DNA of 64,000 nucleotides from Rahnella aquatilis CIP 78.65 = ATCC 33071. Lineage in GTDB: Bacteria; Pseudomonadota; Gammaproteobacteria; Enterobacterales; Enterobacteriaceae. The stretch covers positions 3,100,001 to 3,164,000 of the forward strand of contig NC_016818.1 of the NCBI RefSeq assembly GCF_000241955.1, given 5' to 3'. The notes beneath the pieces are model-generated. The model was given only the letters and a program-made list of their open reading frames with translations. It was not told where the DNA came from and did no database searches. The position numbers and the translations under genes were made by a program. Positions 49,280 through 58,254 of this stretch are shown piece by piece (within the stretch, counting starts at the first letter, position 1; every line of letters starts with the position of its first letter).

Positions 49280-50077
49280 ATGGAGATCACCACACTACAA
49301 ATTGTGCTGATATTTATTGTTGCATGTATTGCCGGGATGGGTTCGATCCTGGATGAATTTCAGTTTCACCGTCCGTTAGTCGCCTGTACCTTGATCGGTT
49401 TTGTTCTTGGTGATGTAAAAACCGGGATCATCATCGGCGGTACTCTGGAAATGATCGCGCTTGGCTGGATGAACATCGGTGCTGCTGTTGCGCCAGATGC
49501 CGCCCTCGCTTCTATCATTTCTACCATTCTGGTTATCGCAGGCGGACAGTCCGTCGGTGCCGGTATCGCACTGGCGATCCCGCTGGCAGCAGCAGGCCAG
49601 GTATTAACCATCATCGTTCGTACTATTACCGTTGCCTTCCAGCATGCAGCGGATAAAGCGGCTGAAAAAGGGAATCTGAGCGCGATTAGCTGGATCCACG
49701 TTTCAGCGTTGATTCTGCAGGCAATGCGTATCGCTATCCCTGCCGTGATTGTTGCTGTGTCTGTGGGTACTGCCATTGTTCATGACTTGCTGGCATCTAT
49801 CCCGGAAGTGGTCACCAACGGTCTGAACATCGCCGGGGGTATGATCGTCGTGGTAGGTTATGCCATGGTCATTAACATGATGCGTGCTGGCTATCTGATG
49901 CCGTTCTTCTACCTCGGTTTCGTGACCGCTGCATTCACCAACTTCAACCTGGTTGCACTGGGTGTGATTGGTGTGGTGATGGCGGTTCTTTACATCCAGT
50001 TGAGCCCGAAATACAACAAGTCTGCGCAAGCGGCGGCTGCACCGGGTGTTAACGATCTCGACAACGAATTGGATTAA
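49280..50077 (+). CDS. manY: Mannose PTS enzyme IIC (ManY)
   Basis: 265 residues, integral membrane. MEITTLQIVLIFIVACIAGM, DEFQFHRPLVACTLIGFVLG, GGTLEMIALGWMNIGAAVAP and the Ala-rich C-terminus match E. coli ManY. Together with ManZ it forms the sugar-translocating channel (also the entry route for phage lambda DNA and the receptor of several bacteriocins). 90 bases after manX. Confidence 0.97.
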   Translation: MEITTLQIVLIFIVACIAGMGSILDEFQFHRPLVACTLIGFVLGDVKTGIIIGGTLEMIALGWMNIGAAVAPDAALASIISTILVIAGGQSVGAGIALAIPLAAAGQVLTIIVRTITVAFQHAADKAAEKGNLSAISWIHVSALILQAMRIAIPAVIVAVSVGTAIVHDLLASIPEVVTNGLNIAGGMIVVVGYAMVINMMRAGYLMPFFYLGFVTAAFTNFNLVALGVIGVVMAVLYIQLSPKYNKSAQAAAAPGVNDLDNELD

Positions 50078-50088
50078 GGGTGAAGGAC

Positions 50089-50931
50089 ATGGTTGATCAA
50101 ACTGAAGTTAAAAAACTCACGGCCAGCGATATTCGCGGTGTGTTTATGCGCTCCAACCTTTTCCAGGGGTCATGGAACTTCGAACGTATGCAGGCATTAG
50201 GCTTCTGCTTCTGTATGGTGCCTGCCATTCGTCGTCTGTATCCTGAGAATAACGATGATCGCAAAGCGGCCATCAAACGCCACCTGGAATTCTTCAACAC
50301 CCATCCTTACGTTGCGGCCCCGGTTCTGGGTGTTACGCTTGCGATGGAAGAACAACGTGCCAATGGCGCACCTATCGACGACGCGGCCATCAACGGCCTG
50401 AAAGTCGGTCTGATGGGGCCTCTGGCCGGTGTGGGTGACCCGATCTTCTGGGGTACTGTGCGTCCGGTGTTTGCTGCATTGGGTGCGGGTATCGCCATGA
50501 CCGGTAGCCTGCTGGGGCCATTGCTGTTCTTCGTTCTGTTTAACCTTGTACGCCTGCTGACCCGCTACTACGGCGTGTCTTATGGCTACAAAAAAGGTGT
50601 CGATATCGTTAACGATATGGGCGGCGGCTTCCTGCAAAAACTGACTGAGGGGGCGTCTATTCTCGGCCTCTTTGTCATGGGGGCTCTGGTTAACAAATGG
50701 ACGCATGTCAACATTCCGCTGGTGGTGTCAAAAATCACTGACCAGACGGGCCATACCACCGTCACCACGGTACAGAGTATTCTGGACCAACTGATGCCAG
50801 GTCTGGTGCCATTGCTGCTGACCTTCGGTTGTATGTGGCTGTTGCGTAAGAAAGTGAATGCGTTGTGGATCATCGTTGGCTTCTTCGCCATCGGTATCTT
50901 CGGTTACTGGATTGGCCTGTTAGGTCTCTGA
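50089..50931 (+). CDS. manZ: Mannose PTS enzyme IID (ManZ)
   Basis: 280 residues from ATG 50089; a GTG nine bases earlier is also possible. ASDIRGVFMRSNLFQGSWNF, MGPLAGVGDPIFWGTVRPVF and QKLTEGASILGLFVMGALVN are near identical to E. coli ManZ. It is the second membrane subunit of the mannose permease and completes the operon, 11 bases after manY. Confidence 0.97.
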   Translation: MVDQTEVKKLTASDIRGVFMRSNLFQGSWNFERMQALGFCFCMVPAIRRLYPENNDDRKAAIKRHLEFFNTHPYVAAPVLGVTLAMEEQRANGAPIDDAAINGLKVGLMGPLAGVGDPIFWGTVRPVFAALGAGIAMTGSLLGPLLFFVLFNLVRLLTRYYGVSYGYKKGVDIVNDMGGGFLQKLTEGASILGLFVMGALVNKWTHVNIPLVVSKITDQTGHTTVTTVQSILDQLMPGLVPLLLTFGCMWLLRKKVNALWIIVGFFAIGIFGYWIGLLGL

Positions 50932-50940
50932 TAACCTTCA

Positions 50941-50970
50941 AAGCCGGGGCAATTTTCCCCCGGCTTTTTT
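50941..50970 (+). terminator. Terminator of manXYZ
   Basis: AAGCCGGGG and CCCCGGCTT form the stem (loop caattttc), followed by TTTTTTGTTT, 10 bases after manZ. Confidence 0.92.
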
Positions 50971-51037
50971 GTTTCTGCTATTTATCTTCTGGTGATTTTT
51001 ACTTTGTTTTGCCTGACGGCTGTAAGCTGGAGTTTTC

Positions 51038-51496
51038 ATGTCTGTAACCGATATCGTCCTCGCCCTTTTCACTCTCCTGTTGCTTGCCTACGCCATCTAT
51101 GACGAGTTCATCATGGGCACACGAAATGGCAAAACGCGCCTGCGGGTCAACCTGCGCCGCCGCAACAGACTCGATTCGATTATCTTCATCGGTCTTCTGG
51201 CTATTCTTCTTTATAATAATATCCATGCAAATGGCACCGCTATTACCAATTATTTATTGATCGGCCTGGCGCTGATTGCTTTCTATCTCTCTTTTATTCG
51301 CTGGCCAAAAATGCTCTTCAAACAGGAGGGTTTTTATTTCGCTAACACCTTCATCACCTACGATCGGATCCGCAGTATGAATCTTTCTGAAGACGGCATC
51401 CTGGTATTTGAATTAGAACAGAAAAAATTATTAATTCGCGTAAATGAATTGGATGATCTTGAGAGAATCTATAAGGTTATGGTTGATAATCAATAA
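51038..51496 (+). CDS. yobD: Inner-membrane protein YobD (DUF986)
   Basis: 152 residues, three hydrophobic helices ([51 protein letters not shown]). The C-terminal cytosolic part ([40 protein letters not shown]) matches E. coli YobD. Function is unknown. Between manZ and mntP as in E. coli. Confidence 0.93.
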   Translation: MSVTDIVLALFTLLLLAYAIYDEFIMGTRNGKTRLRVNLRRRNRLDSIIFIGLLAILLYNNIHANGTAITNYLLIGLALIAFYLSFIRWPKMLFKQEGFYFANTFITYDRIRSMNLSEDGILVFELEQKKLLIRVNELDDLERIYKVMVDNQ

Positions 51497-51707
51497 GTTA
51501 ATTTTAAACCTTTAGTTATCACTTATAGCACAACGCATATTTTCAGAATTTAAATTAACCTTACAAATAACAATGTTGATATATACCCTGTGAAATAAAG
51601 TTGTTATTCCCCAAGGTTGGGCGTTATTTAAAACCCCTATTTTATTTGGTGTTGTCCTGAATAAAAATAGTATGGTAAGGTTTCGCCGTCATTTGGGGGC
51701 TACTCTC

Positions 51708-52280
51708 GTGAACTTATCCGCTACGCTTATTCTTGCTTTTGGCATGTCAATGGACGCTTTCGCTGCGTCAATCGGTAAAGGGGCCACCCTTAACCGTCCT
51801 TGCTTGCGCGAAGCCTTGCGTACCGGCCTTATTTTCGGTGTCATAGAAGCTATCACTCCGCTGATTGGCTGGTATCTGGGACTGGTAGCCAGCCGGTATA
51901 TTATGCAATGGAGTCAGTGGGTCGCGTTTACGCTGCTGTTTATTTTGGGCGCGCGCATGATCATCGAAGGGCTGAAAAACAAGCCTGAAGATAACCTGAC
52001 TACGGCAACCCGCCATAGCTTCTGGATCCTGGCTGCTACGGCGGTCTGCACCAGTCTTGATGCCCTGGCGATCGGTGTCGGCTTAGCTTTTCTTGAAGTG
52101 AACATCATACATACCGCACTGCTCATCGGTTTGGCGACCATGGTAATGTCAACGATTGGGATGATGGTCGGGCGTTTTATCGGCCCGCTGTTAGGCAGGT
52201 GGGCCGAAGTTCTGGGAGGTGTTATTCTGATCGGAATAGGATTGAGCATCCTGCTGGAGCATCCGGGATTTTTACACTGA
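51708..52280 (+). CDS. mntP: Manganese exporter MntP
   Basis: 190 residues from GTG 51708, aligning [20 protein letters not shown] with E. coli MntP. An upstream ATG at 51672 would add 12 residues without family support. Six helices in two DUF204 repeats, with acidic motifs [12 protein letters not shown] and [12 protein letters not shown] that bind Mn2+. It exports excess manganese. I found no convincing yybP-ykoY manganese riboswitch in the 210-base leader. Its last 9 bases overlap the convergent rlmA. Confidence 0.94.
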   Translation: MNLSATLILAFGMSMDAFAASIGKGATLNRPCLREALRTGLIFGVIEAITPLIGWYLGLVASRYIMQWSQWVAFTLLFILGARMIIEGLKNKPEDNLTTATRHSFWILAATAVCTSLDALAIGVGLAFLEVNIIHTALLIGLATMVMSTIGMMVGRFIGPLLGRWAEVLGGVILIGIGLSILLEHPGFLH

Positions 52281-53093
52281 TACGCGCTGATGTATCCTGA
52301 TGAGAAAGTCTGTTTCGCATTCAAAGGCCGCCTGAGCCTTTAAATTAGCCATCACCTCTTCCGTTGCCCGCCATGCAAATGGCGTCATCTGCAATAAATC
52401 AAATGCCTGTCCACCTGAAAGCGTCATGCCGTACGCCAGCGTTTCCGTACTGATCCGCTCAAAACCGTCCAGTTGTTCATCAAGATCAGCATGCAATTGT
52501 ACATCCTGATAAATCAGCCCTTTCAACTGATAAAGATGTCGCGGGCCGGGTGCCACTGTGATCACCAGACCACCCGGTTTTATCGCCCGGTGCAACTCCT
52601 GCGCCTTACAGGGTGCATAGATGCGGATGACTGCATCCAGCGAGCCGTCGGCAAAGGGCAGCCGGTGGCTGGAGGCCACACAAAAAGACACATCGTGGTA
52701 GCGTTTAGACGCGTAACGGATAGCCACTTTGGCCACATCCAGCCCGAAGACGTTCAGCGCACGCTGTTGCATGAGCCTCTCAGCGAATGCCGCAGTGTAA
52801 TACCCTTCTCCGCAGCCAATATCCAGCAACGTGCCTGCAGTTTGCGGTATAGCTTCATCGAGAATATCGGTCAACCGGTCCCGCAGAGGCTGATAGTGTC
52901 CGGCATCCAGAAAAGCACGACGCGATACCATCATTTCTGTGCTGTCGCCGGGTTGCTTTGAGCGTTTGTGCTGCACGGGCATCAGATTGACATATCCCTC
53001 TTTCGCATTATCAAACTGATGATTGGCCGGACAACGCCATTGCTGACCGGTCAGCATAAGCGGCTGGAAACAAAGCGGGCACTGATAAGTCAT
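52272..53093 (-). CDS. rlmA: 23S rRNA m1G745 methyltransferase RlmA(I)
   Basis: 273 residues from ATG 53093 (CAGG upstream). N-terminal zinc knuckle ([10 protein letters not shown]...[10 protein letters not shown]), [23 protein letters not shown] site [39 protein letters not shown] and [11 protein letters not shown] match E. coli RlmA. It methylates N1 of G745 in 23S rRNA. Convergent and overlapping with mntP. Confidence 0.95.
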   Translation of the reverse strand: MTYQCPLCFQPLMLTGQQWRCPANHQFDNAKEGYVNLMPVQHKRSKQPGDSTEMMVSRRAFLDAGHYQPLRDRLTDILDEAIPQTAGTLLDIGCGEGYYTAAFAERLMQQRALNVFGLDVAKVAIRYASKRYHDVSFCVASSHRLPFADGSLDAVIRIYAPCKAQELHRAIKPGGLVITVAPGPRHLYQLKGLIYQDVQLHADLDEQLDGFERISTETLAYGMTLSGGQAFDLLQMTPFAWRATEEVMANLKAQAAFECETDFLIRIHQRVSV

Positions 53094-53239
53094 GCGGAAA
53101 ACCTGCAAGGAAAGTCTGAGGGGCGAAGATTCGCAACAGTGTTAAGTCTAAAGAAGGTGCTCCGGGGTTGCAACTGCTGGAAAATTCCGCTCAAAGGTGG
53201 CTACACTGGTTCCATAACATTTTCCTAACGAGACACGAG

Positions 53240-53941
53240 ATGAGTGACTACTCAGCTTTACTCAGTCAAATTCCCGGTATTGTGCATGGCTTCGGCGATA
53301 AACAGGCGTTGCTGCCTGAACATCTGCAAAGCTATGAAGCGACCCGCCCCGAAAAAAAACAGGTACACGGCACCCGGATTGTGGATGTCACCGTCGCAGG
53401 CCAGGAATGCGGTGAAGCGGATGGCTTCATCACCGCAACGCCGGGCATTCTTTTGGCCGTTTTCACCGCAGATTGTTTACCGGTAATTTTCTGTCGCAAA
53501 GATGGCAAAGAGGTCGCGGCAGTGCACGCCGGCTGGCGCGGGCTGATCGACGGCATTCTGGAGCAAATGGCGCAGCGGATTAATCAGTCGGGTAATACGG
53601 CACAGTGGTTTGCGTCTGTCGGTCCGGCAGCGGGAGCCTGCTGTTATGAAGTCAGTCAGGAACTGATTGATACTTTTATGCACCGTCTCGATTTACCTCC
53701 TGCGCTCATCTCACCGGCCCACCGCCACCTTAATCTGGCTGCCATTGCCGAAGCCAAATTGCGGGCGCTGGGGTTTGCAGACGTTGACCACACAGGCCGT
53801 TGCACGATTTGCTCTCCCGATGCCGCCGGAACCGGATTCAGGTACACCAGCTTTCGCCGTAACAGCCATCAGCGGGCGCAAGACCCGACACACCCGGGTA
53901 TCAGCGGGCGAAACCAGCAATCAGGGATCATGATCCTCTGA
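53240..53941 (+). CDS. PgeF/YfiH-like laccase-domain protein
   Basis: 233 residues from ATG 53240. The DUF152 fold has zinc ligands in KQVHGTRIVDV (His), FTADCLPVIFC (Cys) and VHAGWRGLIDG (His), plus GPAAGACCYEV. Proteins of this family are multi-copper/zinc polyphenol oxidases or purine nucleoside phosphorylase-like; E. coli PgeF hydrolyses mis-incorporated L-Ser in peptidoglycan precursors. The usual pgeF lies next to rluD, so this copy upstream of cspC is probably a paralog. Divergent from rlmA (146-base gap). Confidence 0.85.
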   Translation: MSDYSALLSQIPGIVHGFGDKQALLPEHLQSYEATRPEKKQVHGTRIVDVTVAGQECGEADGFITATPGILLAVFTADCLPVIFCRKDGKEVAAVHAGWRGLIDGILEQMAQRINQSGNTAQWFASVGPAAGACCYEVSQELIDTFMHRLDLPPALISPAHRHLNLAAIAEAKLRALGFADVDHTGRCTICSPDAAGTGFRYTSFRRNSHQRAQDPTHPGISGRNQQSGIMIL

Positions 53942-53958
53942 GCCTGAACGGCTGACAC

Positions 53959-53986
53959 AAAAAAACCCGCCTTGGCGGGTTTTTTT
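53959..53986. terminator. Bidirectional terminator between PgeF-like gene and cspC
   Basis: aaacccgcc-tt-ggcgggttt with long A- and T-runs on either side. Confidence 0.92.
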
Positions 53987-54000
53987 ACAGCTAACGCTGC

Positions 54001-54210
54001 TTAGATTGCAGTTACGTTAACTGCTGACGGGCCTTTCTGGCCGTCCTGGATTTCGAACTCTACGTTCTGGCCTTCAGCCAGAGTTTTGAAGCCGTTACCC
54101 TGGATTGCAGAGAAGTGTACGAACACGTCTTTGCTGCCGTCAGCAGGAGTAATGAAACCGAAACCTTTAGACTCGTTGAACCACTTAACTTGACCTTTGA
54201 TCTTTGCCAT
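54001..54210 (-). CDS. cspC: Cold-shock-family protein CspC
   Basis: 69 residues, differing from E. coli CspC by about one residue ([12 protein letters not shown]). RNP1 (KGFGFI) and RNP2 (DVFVHF) bind single-stranded RNA. CspC is constitutive, antiterminates transcription and stabilises rpoS mRNA. AAGGAAATACTCAAG precedes the start. The small yobF gene lies 41 bases upstream on the same strand, as in E. coli. Confidence 0.97.
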   Translation of the reverse strand: MAKIKGQVKWFNESKGFGFITPADGSKDVFVHFSAIQGNGFKTLAEGQNVEFEIQDGQKGPSAVNVTAI

Positions 54211-54251
54211 CTTGAGTATTTCCTTTGGATTGTTTAAACCGCCCAGCGGCG

Positions 54252-54368
54252 TTACATAGACAAACTAGAGTCGTTACTGCTTGAGGCACTAAGATTAAAA
54301 TCGGCAGAGAAGCGGTATTCAACGTGAACGTCTTTACTCAGAACTTCTATACTGAAAATGCCACACAT
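54252..54368 (-). CDS. yobF: Small stress-induced protein YobF (DUF2527)
   Basis: 38 residues: [20 protein letters not shown] then [22 protein letters not shown]. The first ~20 residues match E. coli YobF (MCGIFSKEVLSK.VDVEYRF), and its place immediately upstream of cspC is conserved. E. coli YobF is 47 aa and is induced by stress; this version is shorter with a Ser-rich tail. Too short to be found by length-filtered gene calling. Confidence 0.9.
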   Translation of the reverse strand: MCGIFSIEVLSKDVHVEYRFSADFNLSASSSNDSSLSM

Positions 54369-55481
54369 ATACAGAACTGTACCTCGTTTTACCCAGATGC
54401 GTTATCACATACTCTGAATTCGATGGCAAGCCATTTTTAATCAGTGATGGACATGTCGCACATATTTGAGCCGGTTAAAGGCACTTCGTGTTCAGGTAAG
54501 CTGAAATATGTTGATAGACATGCTTTTTTCTGCTTTGCAGTTTTACCTGCATATCAAACAAAACAATAACGACCTGTTTCGATTATTGATCATTTAATGC
54601 AGAACCGTAAGCGTAAAACACACCTTTATTTGAATTTTTATTGCCAGCGCTCACCAAAACACTTCCCCGCAGAGTGCACCCGGCATCGCGTCACAGGCCT
54701 TACCGTATGGGATTGCGTCGGTGACAGCGCGTCACGCGGCGCTTGCGGATACGTGTGTATCAGCACGGGCCTGGACAGAAAGTCTCTGTCTGTCCCTGTG
54801 ACTGGTTATGCAATAATCAATTACGCCATAGACGGATAAAATGGTGCAAAACAAACAGTGAAAATCAATAAATGCACCTTAAGTGTGCGCCTGTACTTTC
54901 TGCCAGAAAATAGCCAGACCAGACAAACTTCAGTCAAAATGAATTCCAAACCACGACATGTTGTAACGGTGATTTTTTATCGTGGCGATTTTGACATTAT
55001 AATGAATTAATGTTTGCGACTTGGTTAAAACAACATAACAGTTTGCAAACACACACAGCAGGCTTATTCAAATATTAAATATGGATATGAAAAAGTAATA
55101 TTAATTACCGTGATCTAAATCCCATATCAACTTTCTCTCCCTGCTCAGATTGTCTCATTACCCGCCCGCAGGCAACCGCAATAGTATGGCAGACAGCTCG
55201 CCGGGGTTGCAGATACGCGAAACGAAGTCAACCCACTGTTTAGCAAAACAAAAATCCATTTTTCCTGACAAAAAGAAGTTTCTGAGTGTCTCACCAGGAA
55301 ATATTCTGTTTTGATAAAGACGCTTTGGGAAGATAAATAATCTACCGGAACATGAGAATTAACATTCACATAACACCTACTGAATGTAAGTGTTATGCAA
55401 AACTTTATTTAACTGATAATACTTCTCATTCGATAACTCAAATGTTTGCTTACATATCCCCGATTACGGTGGAAATCATAT
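54369..55481. other. 1.1-kb region without a recognised gene
   Basis: From the yobF promoter to the 3' end of the metallo-hydrolase gene. Open frames of 74-80 codons exist (54597-54839 plus, 55145-55369 minus), but they lack good ribosome-binding sites, family resemblance and protein-like composition. 54900-55140 is AT-rich. I see no tRNA, sRNA terminator or insertion sequence end here. Confidence 0.5.
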
Positions 55482-56471
55482 TCAATCTTTAGAAATGCTT
55501 GCACCAATTCTTAATGGTTTAAATTCCATTTCAGGCGATTTACTTTGACTTATGGCTTCTGCTAATTCAGTCAATGGCTGATCCAGAGATTCATCCGCTA
55601 ATTCAAAAACCCCCCAATGAATGGGAACCGCCTTTTTACAACGCAACTCAGTAAACACAGTGACAGCCTGCTGAGGGTCCATATGTTGCGCACTCATGAA
55701 CCATCTTGGTGCATACGCCCCCACAGGAATTGCCGCTAAATCGAAAGGCCCAAGACGTTGTCCAATCACTTCGAACTGGTTGCTGTAACCGCTGTCGCCG
55801 GAAAAAAAGAACCTTAAATCGGGATGGCTGACCACCCATCCACACCAGAGAGACCGGTTTCTATCCCATAATGTCCGCATACTCCAGTGGCGCGCCGGGA
55901 CAGCCGAAATCGTCAGTTTGCCAAACAGGTGCTCATCCCACCAGTCAAGTTCCTCGACATAACGCACCCCGCGTCGCTCGAGCCACCGCTTCATGCCCAA
56001 AGGCACCATAAATTGCACATCCGGAAAGCGTCGTAATAGCTTGCGAACCGTTGCGCTGTCGAGATGGTCATAATGGTTGTGGGATAACAGAACAATATCA
56101 ATGGGTGGGAGCTCTTCCACCGTCACTGCAACCGGCGTTTTTCGCTTAGGTCCGTAGAAACTGAATGGTGAAGCACGATCAGACAACGCAGGATCCATCA
56201 GGATGTAGCGCCCGGCAACACGCAGCAGTAAACAGGCATGTCCTAAAAACCACAAACGATCATCAGACCCGCTAAAATCGGCAGCCTGCCACCACTGACT
56301 GACAAAGTGATCGTAACCTTTCGCCGGAGGCGCAGGCAGGCGACGTTCCTTGCGTTCTTTCCTCCAGCGTTTGAGATCGCCCTCCTGCCGGTTGTGAGGC
56401 TCGGCATTAATAAAACCATCCGGTGTGTGATGTGTTTTTGACGGGTCGTAATAAGGATTTTTACCTGACAT
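55482..56471 (-). CDS. NAPE-PLD-like metallo-beta-lactamase-fold hydrolase
   Basis: 329 residues from ATG 56471 (ATGGAGCC upstream). N-terminal NPYYDPSKTHHTPDGFINAE and WKWRKE-type segment, then LWFLGHACLLLRVAGRYILM, zinc motif LLSHNHYDHLD, SAVPARHWSMRTLWD, RFFFSGDSGYSNQF and PIHWGVFELADESLD match the UlaG/NAPE-PLD-like family (Romboutsia/RomA-type annotations occur). It probably hydrolyses a phosphodiester or lactone in the cytosol or inner membrane; the substrate is unknown. Start and 3' neighbours are non-backbone. Confidence 0.82.
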   Translation of the reverse strand: MSGKNPYYDPSKTHHTPDGFINAEPHNRQEGDLKRWRKERKERRLPAPPAKGYDHFVSQWWQAADFSGSDDRLWFLGHACLLLRVAGRYILMDPALSDRASPFSFYGPKRKTPVAVTVEELPPIDIVLLSHNHYDHLDSATVRKLLRRFPDVQFMVPLGMKRWLERRGVRYVEELDWWDEHLFGKLTISAVPARHWSMRTLWDRNRSLWCGWVVSHPDLRFFFSGDSGYSNQFEVIGQRLGPFDLAAIPVGAYAPRWFMSAQHMDPQQAVTVFTELRCKKAVPIHWGVFELADESLDQPLTELAEAISQSKSPEMEFKPLRIGASISKD

Positions 56472-56659
56472 AAGGCTCCATGAGATAACGATTTCTATCG
56501 GCGGCAGCGTAAAGCCATGATGTGGATTAATTAGCATACTTATTGAGCGCACTACAGATCGAAAGTGAAAAATTATGTGGCAGTTCAGCCGCTCCGTGAG
56601 GTTAAGAACATCTTAATAACTTCATGTTTAACTGGAGAGGTTCAAAAAGGAGATTATTT

Positions 56660-56950
56660 ATGATCATGAACACCACGAGAGACCGTAAAACCTTTGCGGC
56701 AAGGCTGACCCATATTATGCAGATCCAGACACAATATGGACGGTTATGGCTGCGTTCCCGTTTTCGCCGGATGAAGGTTCCGGCCTCAGTAAAGATTTTT
56801 CTTCTCGCCCTGCTGGGGCTGTCGGCTTTGGCCATCACCGGAACCTTGCTGCTGATCCTCGATGTCATCGCACTGATGTCACGTTTTTTGAAACGGCCTT
56901 TTCAGCGGGGCAGCTTCCGGCAGCGTTATCTGATGAGAAAGCCTGTATAA
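56660..56950 (+). CDS. Small membrane protein, one or two helices, basic
   Basis: 96 residues from ATG 56660 (AAAAAGGAGATTATTT upstream, a strong ribosome-binding site). The N-terminal half is Arg-rich (RLWLRSRFRRMKVP), then one long hydrophobic helix (IFLLALLGLSALAITGTLLL, continuing ILDVIAL), and the tail is again basic (RFLKRPFQRGSFRQRYLMRK). Not recognised as a named family. Divergent from the metallo-hydrolase. Confidence 0.6.
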   Translation: MIMNTTRDRKTFAARLTHIMQIQTQYGRLWLRSRFRRMKVPASVKIFLLALLGLSALAITGTLLLILDVIALMSRFLKRPFQRGSFRQRYLMRKPV

Positions 56951-56952
56951 CG

Positions 56953-56982
56953 AAAAACCGTGGCGGATATCTCCGGCACGGT
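56953..56982 (+). other. Stem-loop after the small membrane protein
   Basis: AAACCGTG and CACGGTTT form an 8-bp stem right after the stop codon; no T-run follows. Confidence 0.45.
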
Positions 56983-57011
56983 TTGGGAAGAGAGTAATGT
57001 TTGACTGACTA

Positions 57012-57248
57012 TCAGGCAGGCATACCGCAAAGTTTGGTCAGATTTCTGGCGCCGATCATGAGGGTTGCAACATAGGATTGTCTGCGGGTCACAACTTCGA
57101 CCGCAACACGCGCATCTTTATATTTGATGAGATAGGTTGAAGGCCAGCCCTGCCGGCGTTTGCCGTAGGCTTTTTCATGACTGTCGATAGCTGCGTGAGC
57201 AACCACCAGATGGGAGAGAGTTTTATCACCTTTAATGATGCGCTTCAT
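57012..57248 (-). CDS. Small DUF4060-like protein
   Basis: 78 residues from ATG 57248 (GGCGGAGTCCATT upstream). HEKAYGKRRQGWPSTYLIKY, KDARVAVEVVTRRQSYVATL and MIGARNL resemble the DUF4060 family of small phage and enterobacterial proteins. Basic, no membrane segment. Function unknown. Confidence 0.55.
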   Translation of the reverse strand: MKRIIKGDKTLSHLVVAHAAIDSHEKAYGKRRQGWPSTYLIKYKDARVAVEVVTRRQSYVATLMIGARNLTKLCGMPA

Positions 57249-57383
57249 AATGGACTCCGCCTTAGACACAACTGTCAAAATGAGGAAACATTAATCACTT
57301 GATACGCATCGCTTTATGCGACGCTTATTCGAATCACTTCTTTGCAAAACTTTGTCACTCTCTGAGTATCTCCGCGCTTTTGT

Positions 57384-57686
57384 TTATACGCAAGTCTTAC
57401 TCAGCAGGAAACATACCATGGCGGCACGAAGGGGCCGTTGGCTTTGCGCCTGCCACTGACCTTGCGGACTGCTGATTTCAGCCAGCCAGAGAGGATCGCT
57501 TTGCAACTCTTTAAAATTAATGCTGATTTTGTTGGCGCAAATGATCGGCCACGCATCGGAGGGGTTATTGCAATAATCTTTACCTTTCATTCCGCCATAG
57601 GGATACCACTTCTCAGGTTCCTCCCCGGTCAGTAAGGCTATGTTGTGGTTCACTTCACTGTCGTTTTCTTCAGACCATTTGATCAT
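57384..57686 (-). CDS. Small DUF2591-like (phage-type) protein
   Basis: 100 residues. The short N-terminus (IKWSEENDSEVNHNIALLTG) followed by YCNNPSDAWPIICANKISIN and RPLRAAMVCFLLSK is the pattern of DUF2591 proteins, common on lambdoid prophages, where NPSDAWPII and the closing RAAM are conserved. The role is unknown. Likely a prophage relic kept as an isolated gene between the DUF4060-like gene and yebO. Confidence 0.65.
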   Translation of the reverse strand: MIKWSEENDSEVNHNIALLTGEEPEKWYPYGGMKGKDYCNNPSDAWPIICANKISINFKELQSDPLWLAEISSPQGQWQAQSQRPLRAAMVCFLLSKTCV

Positions 57687-57801
57687 CAGTTATTCCATCC
57701 TGCAAGGCACATGCGTGGAGACTACCGGAGGAATAAGACAGTTTTATGAAGGAGGATCATAGAGGAAGAGAAGGTAAAGATAGAAACGTAGTGTATCAAC
57801 G

Positions 57802-57828
57802 AAAAACCCGCCACCAGAAGACGGGTTA
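57802..57828 (-). terminator. Terminator of yebO
   Basis: On the minus strand AACCCG...CGGGTT followed by TTTC, 12 bases after the yebO stop. Confidence 0.7.
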
Positions 57829-57839
57829 ACAAAACAAAA

Positions 57840-58112
57840 TTATCTTTCAGGAATAAAGCCACGCAGGCTGAGCGCAGAATCCTCGTCTGCCTCAACAGGA
57901 GATATATTACCCTTTGCCTGTGCAGCCAGAATCTTAAGTAACTCTGTCTGCTGGCGTTGCTGCTCAGCAATCTCCTGTAACAGAGCAATCTGTTCATTGG
58001 CCCGGACACTGGCACGGCTAACAAAAAACCACACCAACAAAAATAACAGTGCTGAAAGTGCACACAGCACCAATGAAGCCAGGCTGTTTTGGCCCATTGC
58101 GAAATCAAACAT
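57840..58112 (-). CDS. yebO: Small membrane protein YebO
   Basis: 90 residues. One N-terminal helix (SLVLCALSALLFLLVWFFVS) followed by RASVRANEQIALLQEIAEQQ and RQQTELLKILAAQ, a coiled-coil-like segment, and an acidic tail ending RGFIPER. It matches E. coli YebO (FFINRASSRTNEQIELLEAL). Function unknown. Lies just downstream of mgrB on the same strand as in E. coli. Confidence 0.88.
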   Translation of the reverse strand: MFDFAMGQNSLASLVLCALSALLFLLVWFFVSRASVRANEQIALLQEIAEQQRQQTELLKILAAQAKGNISPVEADEDSALSLRGFIPER

Positions 58113-58254
58113 TGACTACCCTACCACTGACTGTTCAGAACGTTCATCTTACCACCCCCGGCAGGCCAGGGAAGCCATTCGCAAAAAAACAGGGTTTTCT
58201 TACATACCGGCATCAGCGCAGGCGTTGAACAAAAGACATTCAGGCAGGCATCCG

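Noticed and set aside
51497..51707. Possible yybP-ykoY manganese riboswitch upstream of mntP
   Set aside because: The leader has ccccaaggttggg and a gggggctac element near the start codon, but I could not find the GGGGAGUAG-type core and matching paired elements. A covariance-model search would decide.
54597..55369. Two 74-80-codon frames in the cspC upstream desert
   Set aside because: No ribosome-binding sites, no family signatures and un-protein-like composition.
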